From an uncultured Paracoccaceae bacterium (GTDB lineage Bacteria; Pseudomonadota; Alphaproteobacteria; Rhodobacterales; Rhodobacteraceae): 64,000 nt of DNA. The stretch covers positions 62,001-126,000 of the forward strand of contig CANMAI010000005.1 of NCBI GenBank assembly GCA_947495795.1, given 5' to 3'. Below are positions 1-7,369 of this stretch, piece by piece (within the stretch, counting starts at the first letter, position 1; the number at the start of each line of letters is the position of its first letter). The notes under the pieces were generated by a model. It ran no database searches. It had not been told where the DNA came from and saw only the letters and a list, made by a program, of their open reading frames with translations. The position numbers and the translations under genes are program-made.

Positions 1-116
1 TTGCCGTGGGTGGTGAGGGCCTTGGCGCTGTGGCGCACAGGATTCTCGTGGCCCTCTTCAAAAAGCACGGCATCGGTATAGGTGCCGCCGGTATCAAGGC
101 CGAGGAGGAGGGGCAT
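1..116 (-). CDS. Hydantoinase/oxoprolinase family protein, N-terminal fragment
   Basis: Only the first 38 codons are inside the window; the gene runs off the left edge. The start MPLLLGLDTGGTYTDAVLF carries the glycine-rich DTGGTxTD phosphate-binding motif that opens the hydantoinase A/5-oxoprolinase N-terminal domain (ATPase fold). Family members hydrolyse cyclic amides such as hydantoins or 5-oxoproline in the cytoplasm; the substrate cannot be inferred from this fragment. The ATG at 114-116 is preceded by a weak AGAGAA ribosome site. It lies 47 bp downstream of the DUF1993 gene on the same strand, so co-transcription is possible. Confidence 0.7.
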   Translation of the reverse strand, partial: MPLLLGLDTGGTYTDAVLFEEGHENPVRHSAKALTTHG

Positions 117-163
117 GGGCGCGTTCTCTGCGTTGGTCTTGGCTGTGGGGTAGCGCAAGCGGA

Positions 164-673
164 TCAGAAGCGAAAGCCGCTTGGGTAGCTGTGAAGCCCG
201 TCATAATCCGCCTTGCCGAGAGGCAGGCCCGATTGGCGGAGCGTGGCGTAGCCCATGGTGAGGTGGAAGAAGAAGTTTGGAAGCGCATAGAGGGAGAGAA
301 ATTCCGCGGCGCTTTGGGTAAGATCGGCCATTCCGGCGCGGTGTGTGATTATGCGCTGAGCTGCGCCGTTGAAGTGTTGAGGTTCCAGCGCGGCCAGCAG
401 GGCGGAGGCTTCTTTCCCCCGGCGAAGGAGGGCACTGCTGTCCGCGGCTTCGTTGGAAAGCTCTGGCACATCCCGGCCAATGAGGGGAAAGGTGGCCCGG
501 AGCGTGAAGCCCTGCGCCGTCTCAAGATGCTCTCCTGCCGTGAAGGTATCGGGTGCGATGCGCTCTGAAAGGGCTGCGCTGCCTTCGGGGCAGCGTGACA
601 CGATCACCCCGATGCGAGAGAGGTAGTGCAGGAACACCGGCACACTTGCCCTGAACAGCCCTTCATCCGTCAT
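164..673 (-). CDS. DUF1993 domain-containing protein
   Basis: 169 residues. The C-terminal half carries the family signature: a leucine/aromatic stretch (LYALPNFFFHLTMGYATLR), then GLPLGKADYDG at the end. DUF1993 proteins are small helical cytoplasmic proteins related to the DinB-like fold; no biochemical role is established. I chose the internal ATG at 671-673 (MTDEGLF) because the upstream part of the open frame is serine-rich and overlaps the membrane-protein gene. It follows that gene by only 7 bp, suggesting a short operon with the hydantoinase-type gene behind it. Confidence 0.75.
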   Translation of the reverse strand: MTDEGLFRASVPVFLHYLSRIGVIVSRCPEGSAALSERIAPDTFTAGEHLETAQGFTLRATFPLIGRDVPELSNEAADSSALLRRGKEASALLAALEPQHFNGAAQRIITHRAGMADLTQSAAEFLSLYALPNFFFHLTMGYATLRQSGLPLGKADYDGLHSYPSGFRF

Positions 674-680
674 GAATTGC

Positions 681-1079
681 CTAGCCGGAGCTACGCAGAG
701 AGCGGAGGAAAAGCCCGATCCCGCCGACGAGAAGCACGACGATGACGAGGAGATCAAACGCGCTCATCGTCACGAGTTGGAGGTTGAGGTTGGCAATTAC
801 GCCGAAGATGAGCGCAATAAGGGAGCCAATGGCGAGGAGCCAGCCGATGAAATTGCGGGAATTGTAGAAGATCATCCCGATGCCGAACATGAAGGGAATG
901 AGGACCATGCCGCTGGTGACCGCAAACCCGCCGAAGGAAAAAGCGACCGTTCCGAAGCCGAAGCTCGGGCGGACGATGATGCCGCGCAGAAGCAGGTAGC
1001 CGCCGCCGCACATCATGATCAGGCCCAGAAGAAAGCTGCCTGTCCCGCCCTCGGTGCCGCCTGCGCCGCGTCCTGCCAT
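681..1079 (-). CDS. Small integral membrane protein of unknown function
   Basis: 132 residues. After a glycine-rich N-terminus (MAGRGAGGTEGGTGSF) there are four hydrophobic segments: LLGLIMMCGGGYLLL, the VAFSFGGFAVTSGMVLIPF region, FIGWLLAIGSLIALIFGVI, and LLVIVVLLVGGIGLFL near the C-terminus. That predicts a four-helix inner-membrane protein. The start at 1077-1079 has a good GGAGAGAC ribosome site upstream; the longer open frame lacks one. I recognise no domain. It sits 7 bp upstream of the DUF1993 gene. Confidence 0.65.
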   Translation of the reverse strand: MAGRGAGGTEGGTGSFLLGLIMMCGGGYLLLRGIIVRPSFGFGTVAFSFGGFAVTSGMVLIPFMFGIGMIFYNSRNFIGWLLAIGSLIALIFGVIANLNLQLVTMSAFDLLVIVVLLVGGIGLFLRSLRSSG

Positions 1080-1777
1080 GTGTCTCTCCGCTCTTTTGCC
1101 TGATCTATGCCTATCCGTCTGAGCAGACGAATTCCAGATATATGACGTTGCGATTTTGGAGAAACGCAAGCCGCTTCTTTGCTGGCCAAGCGCAGGATCA
1201 AGCGGGTGGGGTTTCTGGGTAAAGCAGTGAAATCTACCGCTGGCGCTCCGGGTGTTGTCCCCAAAGGTCGGGGCCGACGCTCGACCTTGCTTTGTGGTGA
1301 GAATGCGTTTCAGATCGGCGTGGGCCGCGATGAACGATCCGCCAATGCATCAAAATCGCCTTGAGCAAGGCGACCGTACCATCGCCAGGACGCGGTACGC
1401 GTATGCTCTGCGCATCCAGAATTTGTCTTGTCGGTGAGTATGACTGCTCGATCGTCCGGAAGTTCCTTGGTTTCTCGGACGCCGGGTACCGCATGCTTCG
1501 TATTCCTAAGCGTCTGCCATGTCCCTTTTGAGCAAGCGTTTGGTCAACCACGCATTTATTTATCGCTGAAGTCTTTGAGGTCAGCCCCCATATTTCCGGC
1601 AATCAAGCCTTGGGTGCTTTGGTCGCGTCAAGCGGGAATGCGCTTTGTTTGTTAAGCGCGGCCGTGTCCTGAGGAACCTTTGAGAGGGAGTTTCAAACGT
1701 ATCTGTCATTAAAATTACAGAGTGGGGCTTGCTGGCGAATTAGTGAATGCATGTGAATAAACTGATTGGAGACGGCA
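1080..1777. other. Gene-poor stretch of about 700 bp
   Basis: No convincing gene in either strand. Open frames of 60-120 codons exist, but none has a ribosome site or a recognisable protein. A G-rich run near 1204-1220 and loss of GC near 1690-1777 suggest the promoter region of the gene starting at 1778. Composition is less GC-skewed than the flanking operons, consistent with decayed accessory DNA, but I could not identify a transposase remnant. Confidence 0.5.
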
Positions 1778-2365
1778 ATGATTATAAACCACAGCGATCA
1801 GAAAAGTGCGCGGCATCATGCCGATACTTTTTTTGGCGGGAGTTCGTTTGAGGCCGCAGATGTACCCTGGGTGAAAGTGGGCGGGCTTTATATGTCTGTC
1901 TGCATCACGGGGGAGAACTCCTGGGGGCCGATTGCACGGGATTTGAGCGGTGCTGGCAAGAAAGTCTGGGTGTTTACGGGCCGACACGGTGAGGCAAGCG
2001 GTAACCCTGTGGGCAAGGATGGTACGTTTCTGGCCAAGAAGATCTACGATATCGAGCATTTGCATGAAGATGAGAAGATCGTTGATGGCTTAAAGGGGGC
2101 AGGCATCAACGTAGAGCTCCTTGATCTCTACAAAGAGAATGACAAGCGGACGACGCAGAACCTGCAGGCGCTGATCAGCGGCAAGCTGAGTGGCGGTGAT
2201 GTGGTGGTTCTGGCTTGGTGCTTCTCGCTCTTTGCGATGAATGAGTATGACAAGGGCCTGAAAAACAGGGGTGTGGTGCATACAGCGATAGCGAATATGA
2301 ACTACGACACCTCGATTACATCCATCGTCACGAACAAGTATTCCTGGGTGCCCAAGCCCTGGTGA
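1778..2365 (+). CDS. Hypothetical protein, 195 aa
   Basis: I do not recognise this protein. It begins MIINHSDQKSARHHAD at an ATG with GGAG seven bases upstream; a TTG four codons earlier is the alternative. There is no signal peptide or membrane helix. Alternating hydrophobic strands and charged helices (KKVWVFTGRHGEA, INVELLDLYKEN, GGDVVVLAWCFSLF) suggest an alpha/beta, Rossmann-like cytoplasmic domain. It stands alone between a gene-poor stretch and an ArsR operon, with fewer G/C third positions than neighbours, so horizontal acquisition is possible. Confidence 0.6.
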   Translation: MIINHSDQKSARHHADTFFGGSSFEAADVPWVKVGGLYMSVCITGENSWGPIARDLSGAGKKVWVFTGRHGEASGNPVGKDGTFLAKKIYDIEHLHEDEKIVDGLKGAGINVELLDLYKENDKRTTQNLQALISGKLSGGDVVVLAWCFSLFAMNEYDKGLKNRGVVHTAIANMNYDTSITSIVTNKYSWVPKPW

Positions 2366-2461
2366 TTTTGGCAGAACCCTTTTCCGGTGTGGCGCGATTT
2401 TGCATCACCGGTGATCCTGCGTGTCAGAATAGTGTTTTCACACATTGAAAAGCATTTCTTC

Positions 2462-2483
2462 TATATAGCTTCTGTGCTATATA
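2462..2483. promoter_or_regulatory. Perfect inverted repeat upstream of ArsR gene (likely operator)
   Basis: TATATAGC (2462-2469) and GCTATATA (2476-2483) form perfect 8-bp arms around a 6-bp spacer, ending seven bases before the ATG of the ArsR-type regulator. Position and symmetry fit autorepression by a dimeric winged-helix regulator. Binding by this protein is inferred. Confidence 0.6.
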
Positions 2484-2490
2484 AATTCAC

Positions 2491-2844
2491 ATGCGTGATC
2501 TGAACACGGTTTTCTCAGCTTTGGCCGACCCGACGCGGCGGGCGGTTTTGGCTCAGCTTGCTTCCGGCGAGGCAAGCGTGATGGAGTTGGCGGCTTCTCA
2601 TAAAATGAGCCAGCCCTCGTTTTCCCGGCATATCCACGTGCTGGAGGAAGCGGGGCTGATCCTGCGGCGCGTGGAGGGAACAAGGCGGCCTTGCAGGTTG
2701 GCACCTAACGGGCTCGCCGCGCTGGAGCAGTGGATGGCTCTGATGCGCCGGGCGCTGGAGGCCAATTACGGGCGGCTGGACGGGGTACTTGCGGCAATGG
2801 GCGCGGAAGCGAAGGGGAACGATAATGACCAGGATGACACTTGA
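2491..2844 (+). CDS. ArsR-family winged-helix transcriptional regulator (SRPBCC-associated type)
   Basis: 117 residues. The opening FSALADPTRRAVLAQLASGE is the typical start of the ArsR subgroup that is not metal-sensing and travels with SRPBCC/AHSA1 proteins. A helix-turn-helix follows (VMELAASHKMSQPSFSRHIH), then the wing (LILRRVEGTRRPCRLA). There are no paired cysteine metal ligands. The downstream SRPBCC gene overlaps by 20 bp, so the two are translationally linked. A perfect palindrome directly upstream is the likely operator. A second copy of this pair lies at 44523-45276. Confidence 0.88.
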   Translation: MRDLNTVFSALADPTRRAVLAQLASGEASVMELAASHKMSQPSFSRHIHVLEEAGLILRRVEGTRRPCRLAPNGLAALEQWMALMRRALEANYGRLDGVLAAMGAEAKGNDNDQDDT

Positions 2845-3292
2845 AACTGAAGGCGAGGCGCATGTGGTTGTGAGGCGGCGGTTTGCTGCACCACCTGAAG
2901 CTGTGTTTCGGGCGCATACCGAGCCTGACTTGCTGCGACAATGGATGCTGGGACCGGAAGGATGGAACATGACCGAGTGCATCTCTGACGCGCGGCCGGG
3001 TGGACGAATGGCCTTTGGCTGGGAAGATGGCGCCGGTTCAAGTTTTCGTTTGACAGGGGAATATGAGATTGTCGAGCTGGGGCGGAGGATTGTGCATGTG
3101 GAGCGGATGCATATGCCGGACCCGACACCGGACAACCATATAGAGACGTTGTTCGAGCGCGATGGATCCGGAACCCTGATGACGCTGCGGATGACCTTGC
3201 CGGATGCGGCTACGCGGGCCGCGATGCTGGAGAGCGGGATGGCCGACGGGATGGAAGCGAGTTATGCGCGGCTTGACGGGCTGAGCGTGTAG
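2825..3292 (+). CDS. SRPBCC (AHSA1/START-like) domain protein
   Basis: 155 residues forming one SRPBCC helix-grip domain: the start VVVRRRFAAPPEAVFRAHTE, the tryptophan motif LLRQWMLGPEGW, central strands (GEYEIVELGRRIVHVERM), and a C-terminal helix (MADGMEASYARLDGL). Such proteins bind hydrophobic small molecules in a deep cavity; the ligand is unknown. Its ATG at 2825 lies inside the end of the ArsR gene. It is likely expressed under that regulator, perhaps acting on the same ligand. Confidence 0.85.
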   Translation: MTRMTLETEGEAHVVVRRRFAAPPEAVFRAHTEPDLLRQWMLGPEGWNMTECISDARPGGRMAFGWEDGAGSSFRLTGEYEIVELGRRIVHVERMHMPDPTPDNHIETLFERDGSGTLMTLRMTLPDAATRAAMLESGMADGMEASYARLDGLSV

Positions 3293-3300
3293 CCCACCGC

Positions 3301-3361
3301 CGCGCAACGCTCCGCCGGCGGTTCCCGCCCACCCACCCCACCGCCGACCAAGCGTTGCGCG
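3301..3361. repeat. Hairpin repeat with G-quadruplex loop, copy 1
   Basis: Outer arms CGCGCAACGCT (3301-3311) and AGCGTTGCGCG (3351-3361) are perfect 11-bp complements. Inner arms CGGCGGT (3316-3322) and ACCGCCG (3340-3346) are perfect 7-bp complements. The 17-base loop TCCCGCCCACCCACCCC reads on the minus strand as GGGGTGGGTGGGCGGG, four G-runs with single-base linkers. It lies between the SRPBCC and SDR genes. Copies 2 and 3 are at 5371 and 45465. Confidence 0.85.
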
Positions 3362-3442
3362 ACGGAGGGGTGGATGAAGGGTTGCATGTTTCCCGGAATG
3401 GGAGAGAGTGTGCCTATCTGCCCTGAGCCGAGAGGTGCGCGT

Positions 3443-4186
3443 GTGTCTGACCCATCTAAGACGAGAACGCTTTTGCTGACAGGGGCGAGCCGCGGGATTG
3501 GGCATGCGACTGTGCGGAAGTTTGCCGCCGAGGGGTGGCGTGTGATCAGCTGCTCTCGACAGGCCTTTTCAGATGAGTGCCCCTGGCCGGGAGGGGAGCG
3601 GAACCACATTCAGGTGGATCTCGGCGATCCGAACCAGACGATGGGGGCGATTGACGAGATCAAGGCCCGGCTGGACGGTGGGCGGCTGGATGCTCTGGTG
3701 AACAATGCAGGTATTTCGCCGAAAGGCGATGGTGGGGCGCGGCTCTCCACCCTCGATACGGATTTGCGTGTATGGGGGCAGGTATTCCATGTGAACTTCT
3801 TTGCCTCTGTCGTGTTGGCACGGGGGCTGCGGCGGGAGCTTTCCGCGGCAAAGGGCGCCGTGGTGAACGTAACGTCGATTGCGGGTTCGCGCGTGCATCC
3901 CTTTGCGGGTGCTGCCTATGCGACATCGAAGGCGGCACTGGCCGCTTTGACCCGGGAAATGGCCCATGATTTCGGGCCTTTGGGCGTGCGCGTGAATGCG
4001 ATAGCGCCGGGCGAAGTGGAGACGAGTATTCTGAGCGAAGGGACGGACAAGATCGTGGCGGGGCTGCCGATGCGCAGGCTGGGGCAGCCGGAAGAGGTGG
4101 CGAGCGCGATCTACTTCCTCTGTTCGGATCAGAGTTCCTACGTGTCCGGGACGGAGATCGAGGTGAACGGAGCACAGCACGTTTGA
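3443..4186 (+). CDS. Short-chain dehydrogenase/reductase (SDR, FabG-like)
   Basis: 247 residues from the GTG at 3443, which has GAGAGG upstream; the longer open frame would read through the hairpin tail. Classical SDR motifs are all present: TGASRGIG for the cofactor, NNAG, the catalytic serine in NVTSIAGS, and the YATSK tyrosine/lysine pair. The end SSYVSGTEIEVNGAQHV is typical of FabG-like NAD(P)-dependent oxidoreductases. The substrate is unknown. It follows the ArsR-SRPBCC pair across a G4 hairpin, the same order as at 44523-46250. Confidence 0.88.
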   Translation: MSDPSKTRTLLLTGASRGIGHATVRKFAAEGWRVISCSRQAFSDECPWPGGERNHIQVDLGDPNQTMGAIDEIKARLDGGRLDALVNNAGISPKGDGGARLSTLDTDLRVWGQVFHVNFFASVVLARGLRRELSAAKGAVVNVTSIAGSRVHPFAGAAYATSKAALAALTREMAHDFGPLGVRVNAIAPGEVETSILSEGTDKIVAGLPMRRLGQPEEVASAIYFLCSDQSSYVSGTEIEVNGAQHV

Positions 4187-4188
4187 AC

Positions 4189-4203
4189 GCCAGCTGGGCT
4201 GGC
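4189..4203. terminator. Short stem-loop after SDR gene
   Basis: GCCAGC-TGG-GCTGGC is a perfect 6-bp stem beginning three bases after the SDR stop codon, in the gap between two convergent genes. There is no U-tract, so intrinsic termination is only a possibility. Confidence 0.35.
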
Positions 4204-4257
4204 ACCTTGGTCTCCAGGACAGGCGCAGCTGTCGGTCTCAAAGATGGCAGCCGGGCC

Positions 4258-4392
4258 TTAGTGCGGCACCGGCATCTCTTTCATCACCTCCGCACTCGGG
4301 TGTGAGTTTTGCACCGTGAGACGGGAGCCCTCTTCGAAGCGTGTGATTCGAGCCCAGGCAATTTTCAGGCTTTCAGTCCCGCGATTGAGGGC
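4258..4392 (-). other. 44-codon open stretch in frame behind the PhzF stop codon
   Basis: Immediately after the TGA of the PhzF gene the same frame stays open for 44 codons to a TAA at 4258-4260, with protein-like content (for example LKIAWARITRFEEGSRL). There is no ATG/GTG start and PhzF homologues normally end where this one does. It may be the tail of a decayed gene, a small gene with a non-standard start, or chance. Coding status is not established. Confidence 0.25.
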
Positions 4393-5271
4393 TCAGAGTG
4401 TAAGCGCGCCGGACATCAAGACAACGCCCTGGCCGCCGACCCGGACACCTGTAATGGCTTCGCGGGGGCCGAGAATTTCTATCTCTGCTTGTCCGGGGCG
4501 GCCTATTCCGTGGCCTTGGTCGGCTTTGTATTTCGGGTTTTCGATAAGGCCCTCATGCCAGAGATATGCGGCCATGCAGCCGTTTGCGGCACCGGTGAAT
4601 GGATCTTCTGCGGGCATGGGCGGGGCGAGGAGGAGGCGGGAGTATATATCGCCGGTGCCAGCGCCTTCGAGTACGGTCAGGAAGGGCTCCATCAGGCCGC
4701 CCTGTGGGCCTTGGCGTCCGCGCCATGCTTCGAGGAGCGACACGTTGAGTTTTGCTCCTTCAAGAGCCTCACGTGATTTGAGAACCGTACAGCAGAAGGG
4801 CGTTCCGGTAGAGACGATGCGGGGGATCCCGAGGATATCGGACTGCTGGAGGCCGTAGATTGCGGCGATCTCTGCCGGATCTTCCGGGGCGCCGATGGTT
4901 GGGGCTGCCTGGGTCATCGTAATGGTGGTACCGGTGAGCTCGATTGGCAGGATGCCAGCGCCAACTTCGAGAGTGAAGGTGGCGTGGCCGTTCCGGAGCG
5001 GGACGAGGCCCCGGTGGAGGAGGGATGCAACGGTTGCGATGGTCGGGTGGCCTGCCATCGGGATCTCGCGGGTGGCGAGGTAATAGCGGGCGCCGAAATC
5101 GGCAACCTCGGACGGTACGATATAGGCGCATTCGGAGAGGCTGGTTTCCTGCACGAGGGCGAGGCGCTGTTCTGTGCTGATGTCCTCCGCCTCATGGACA
5201 ACCACGCAGCCATTGCCGCCGAAAGGCGTGGTGGTGAAGGCGTCTATCCAGTCAAATTGGTATTGCGGCAT
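4393..5271 (-). CDS. PhzF family isomerase/epimerase-like protein
   Basis: 292 residues, the usual PhzF length. The N-terminus (DWIDAFTTTPFGGNGCVVV) and the catalytic glutamate region (TSLSECAYIV) match the first half of the diaminopimelate-epimerase fold; AEDPFTGAANG is the second-half signature. PhzF isomerises a phenazine precursor, but most chromosomal homologues have unknown substrates and no phenazine genes occur here. The start at 5269-5271 has AAAGGAG upstream. It diverges from the RidA gene, with G4 hairpin copy 2 between them. Confidence 0.88.
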   Translation of the reverse strand: MPQYQFDWIDAFTTTPFGGNGCVVVHEAEDISTEQRLALVQETSLSECAYIVPSEVADFGARYYLATREIPMAGHPTIATVASLLHRGLVPLRNGHATFTLEVGAGILPIELTGTTITMTQAAPTIGAPEDPAEIAAIYGLQQSDILGIPRIVSTGTPFCCTVLKSREALEGAKLNVSLLEAWRGRQGPQGGLMEPFLTVLEGAGTGDIYSRLLLAPPMPAEDPFTGAANGCMAAYLWHEGLIENPKYKADQGHGIGRPGQAEIEILGPREAITGVRVGGQGVVLMSGALTL

Positions 5272-5370
5272 GGTGGGCTCCTTTTGAAGAAGTTTCGGCG
5301 CGGTTGGACCGGGGAGCAAGTAGGGGCGCGATGATGTTTCTTGATATGAGATATCTTGTGGTGTGCGCCC

Positions 5371-5437
5371 CGCAGCACGCCCTTCGAAGGGCGGTTCCCA
5401 CCCACCCACCCCACCGCCCCCCGAAGGCCGTGCTGCG
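5371..5437. repeat. Hairpin repeat with G-quadruplex loop, copy 2
   Basis: Outer 16-bp arms at 5371-5386 and 5422-5437 (CGCAGCACGCCCTTCG against its complement, one mismatch). Inner arms are GGGCGGT (5389-5395) and ACCGCCC (5413-5419). The loop TCCCACCCACCCACCCC gives GGGGTGGGTGGGTGGG on the minus strand. The loop and inner stem nearly match copy 1, while the outer stem differs. It lies in the divergent region between the PhzF and RidA genes. Confidence 0.85.
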
Positions 5438-5504
5438 AGGCGGGTTGTGCGAGCAGGGGAAGTGTGGCGAGATTGGCCCGTGCTTTAGAACGGGGGAGAC
5501 AGGC

Positions 5505-5894
5505 ATGCCGGAGTTTCATATGATTGCGGGTGGTCCGCGCCCAGTGGCACCTTTCAGCCACGCGGTTGAGGCTGATGGCTGGGTGATGCTGACCGGACAG
5601 ATGCCGACCGATCCGGACGCCCCCGATGCGCCTTTGCCGGAGGGGATCGCAGCGCAGACGCGGCAGGTGATGGACAACCTTGCATTGATCCTTGCAGGCT
5701 TGGATCTCGATCTTTCGAATGTGGTGCAGTGCCGGTGTTATCTGACTGAATTTGAACAGGATTATGAGGCGTTTAACACGGCTTATCAGAGCTACTTTCC
5801 GGTGGCGCGGCGCCCTGCGCGCACGACGATTGGCGTGACGGCACTGGCAGTGGGCGCGCTGGTGGAGATCGACATGGTTGCGCGAAGGCCCTGA
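5505..5894 (+). CDS. RidA family protein (enamine/imine deaminase-like)
   Basis: 129 residues, typical RidA (YjgF/YER057c) length. The start at 5505 follows GGGGGAGA. Features seen are PVAPFSHAVEADGWVMLTGQ, the trimer-core helix RQVMDNLALILAGL, and the conserved arginine segment ARRPARTTIGVTAL. RidA proteins hydrolyse reactive 2-aminoacrylate-type enamines produced by PLP enzymes; this subgroup's substrate is unknown. It precedes sbtA by about 120 bp on the same strand. Confidence 0.88.
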   Translation: MPEFHMIAGGPRPVAPFSHAVEADGWVMLTGQMPTDPDAPDAPLPEGIAAQTRQVMDNLALILAGLDLDLSNVVQCRCYLTEFEQDYEAFNTAYQSYFPVARRPARTTIGVTALAVGALVEIDMVARRP

Positions 5895-6012
5895 CCTTCG
5901 TTTTTCGGGATTTTCGAGCCGCAAAAACAGGTGCTTAGCTTGTAAAGGCAGCGGTTGGAAATTAGTTAATATGAAATCGGTTGACACCTTATCGGGGGAC
6001 CATCCCTTGGAC

Positions 6013-6987
6013 ATGATCCTTTCGCTTGCGGCAACGAACCTGCTGTCGCCCATTATCCTTTGCTTTGTGCTGGGCGTAGTGGCGGCGCTGGCGCGATCCG
6101 ATCTCAGCTTTCCCGAGGCTGTGGCGAAAGGTATGTCACTTTATCTGCTGTTCGCCATCGGTTTCAAGGGCGGGGCGAGCATTGCCGATCATGGGGTGGA
6201 TGCGCGGCTTCTGGCGTCGCTGCTCGCGGGTGTTGTGCTTTCCGCCGGGTTGCCTTTTGTGGCCTTCGGATTGTTGAGGGTTGTTACCAAGCTTTCGGTG
6301 CTGGATGCGGCGGCAGTGGCAGCGCATTACGGCTCGATATCGATCGTTACGTTTGTGGCGGCGACCTCGATCCTGCAGGCGCAGGGGATTGCCTCGGAGG
6401 GATATATGGTGGCGGTGGCGGCTGCTATGGAGGCGCCCGCGATTGTTTCGGCACTCTGGCTCCTTTCGCGTACCGGATCTGATGCGCGCAGCATGGATAG
6501 CGCGTTGATGCGGGAGATTTTGCTGAACGGTTCGATTGTGCTTCTTGTCGGGTCCTTCGCGATTGGCTGGATCACCGGGAACGATGGCCTGCGTGAGATC
6601 GCGCCTTTCATTACCGCGCCGTTCAAGGGTGTGCTTTGCCTCTTTCTTCTCGATATGGGGCTGGTGGCTGGTCGGGGGCTTATGCGGGCAAAGGGTGTCA
6701 TTTCCGGCCGCGTGGTCCTGTTCGGATTGATGATGCCGCTGATTGGCGCGAGTGCAGGATTGTTGGCGGCGTCTCTGCTGGGGCTTTCGCTCGGTGGTAC
6801 GGTGCTCTTGATGACGCTGTCCGCCTCCGCCTCTTACATCGCTGTGCCGGCTGCCATGCGCGTTGCCCTGCCGGAGGCGAACCCGGCGGTTTACCTCACG
6901 CTTTCGCTCGGGATCACCTTCCCGTTCAACCTTGTTCTTGGCATCCCGCTTTACGTGGCGGTGGCCAGCGCCGTGATGGGAGGATGA
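6013..6987 (+). CDS. sbtA: SbtA-type sodium-dependent bicarbonate transporter
   Basis: 324 residues, about ten membrane helices, matching the SbtA (DUF897) family: LYLLFAIGFKGGASIADHG near the start, AAAVAAHYGSISIVTFVAA in the middle, and SYIAVPAAMRVALPEANPA near the end. SbtA imports bicarbonate with sodium in cyanobacterial carbon-concentrating mechanisms; homologues occur in non-autotrophs. The start is uncertain: ATG 6013, TTG 6007 (best spaced from GGGGGA at 5994) or ATG 5971. One base separates it from the PII-like gene, as in known sbtA-sbtB operons. Confidence 0.85.
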   Translation: MILSLAATNLLSPIILCFVLGVVAALARSDLSFPEAVAKGMSLYLLFAIGFKGGASIADHGVDARLLASLLAGVVLSAGLPFVAFGLLRVVTKLSVLDAAAVAAHYGSISIVTFVAATSILQAQGIASEGYMVAVAAAMEAPAIVSALWLLSRTGSDARSMDSALMREILLNGSIVLLVGSFAIGWITGNDGLREIAPFITAPFKGVLCLFLLDMGLVAGRGLMRAKGVISGRVVLFGLMMPLIGASAGLLAASLLGLSLGGTVLLMTLSASASYIAVPAAMRVALPEANPAVYLTLSLGITFPFNLVLGIPLYVAVASAVMGG

Positions 6988-6988
6988 C

Positions 6989-7300
6989 ATGAAGATGCAT
7001 GACGCCAAGCGGATCGAGATTATCATTGAGGCCATCATGGAGAGGCGGCTGACTGATATACTGATCGCCGCTGGTGTAACGGGCTTCAGTGTGTTGCCGG
7101 TAAAAGGCGGTTCCGGCCGGACGGGGCAGTGGAGCCGGGCGGGGCAGATCAGCCGGGCCGAGGGGATGGTGGCCGTGGTGTGCCTGATAAAACCGGAGCG
7201 GCTGGATATTCTGCTGGAAGCGATATTCCCGGTGCTGGATCGGCATATTGGAGTGGTCAACATCACCGATGCCAAGGTGCTGCGGGTGGAGATGTTCTGA
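6989..7300 (+). CDS. sbtB: PII-like protein SbtB
   Basis: 103 residues with the PII ferredoxin-like fold: the helix AKRIEIIIEAIMERRLTDIL, GVTGFSVLPVKGG leading into a glycine-rich T-loop (GGSGRTGQWSRAGQ), then MVAVVCLIKPERLDILLEAI. Cyanobacterial SbtB binds adenine nucleotides (including cAMP) and inhibits SbtA. The placement one base behind sbtA, with GGGAGGA as ribosome site, strongly supports the same partnership here. The canonical PII uridylylation tyrosine motif is not apparent. Confidence 0.85.
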   Translation: MKMHDAKRIEIIIEAIMERRLTDILIAAGVTGFSVLPVKGGSGRTGQWSRAGQISRAEGMVAVVCLIKPERLDILLEAIFPVLDRHIGVVNITDAKVLRVEMF

Positions 7301-7369
7301 CGCCTGCCCTTTACTTTTTGCGCCGCGCAGGCTTTTTGCCTGAGTAAGGGTAGGCAAGAAGGCAGCGTT

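Noticed and set aside
1234-1602. Possible transposase fragment in the gene-poor stretch
   Set aside because: A short GLTSKTSA stretch recalls IS5, but the rest has no match in order; unsupported.
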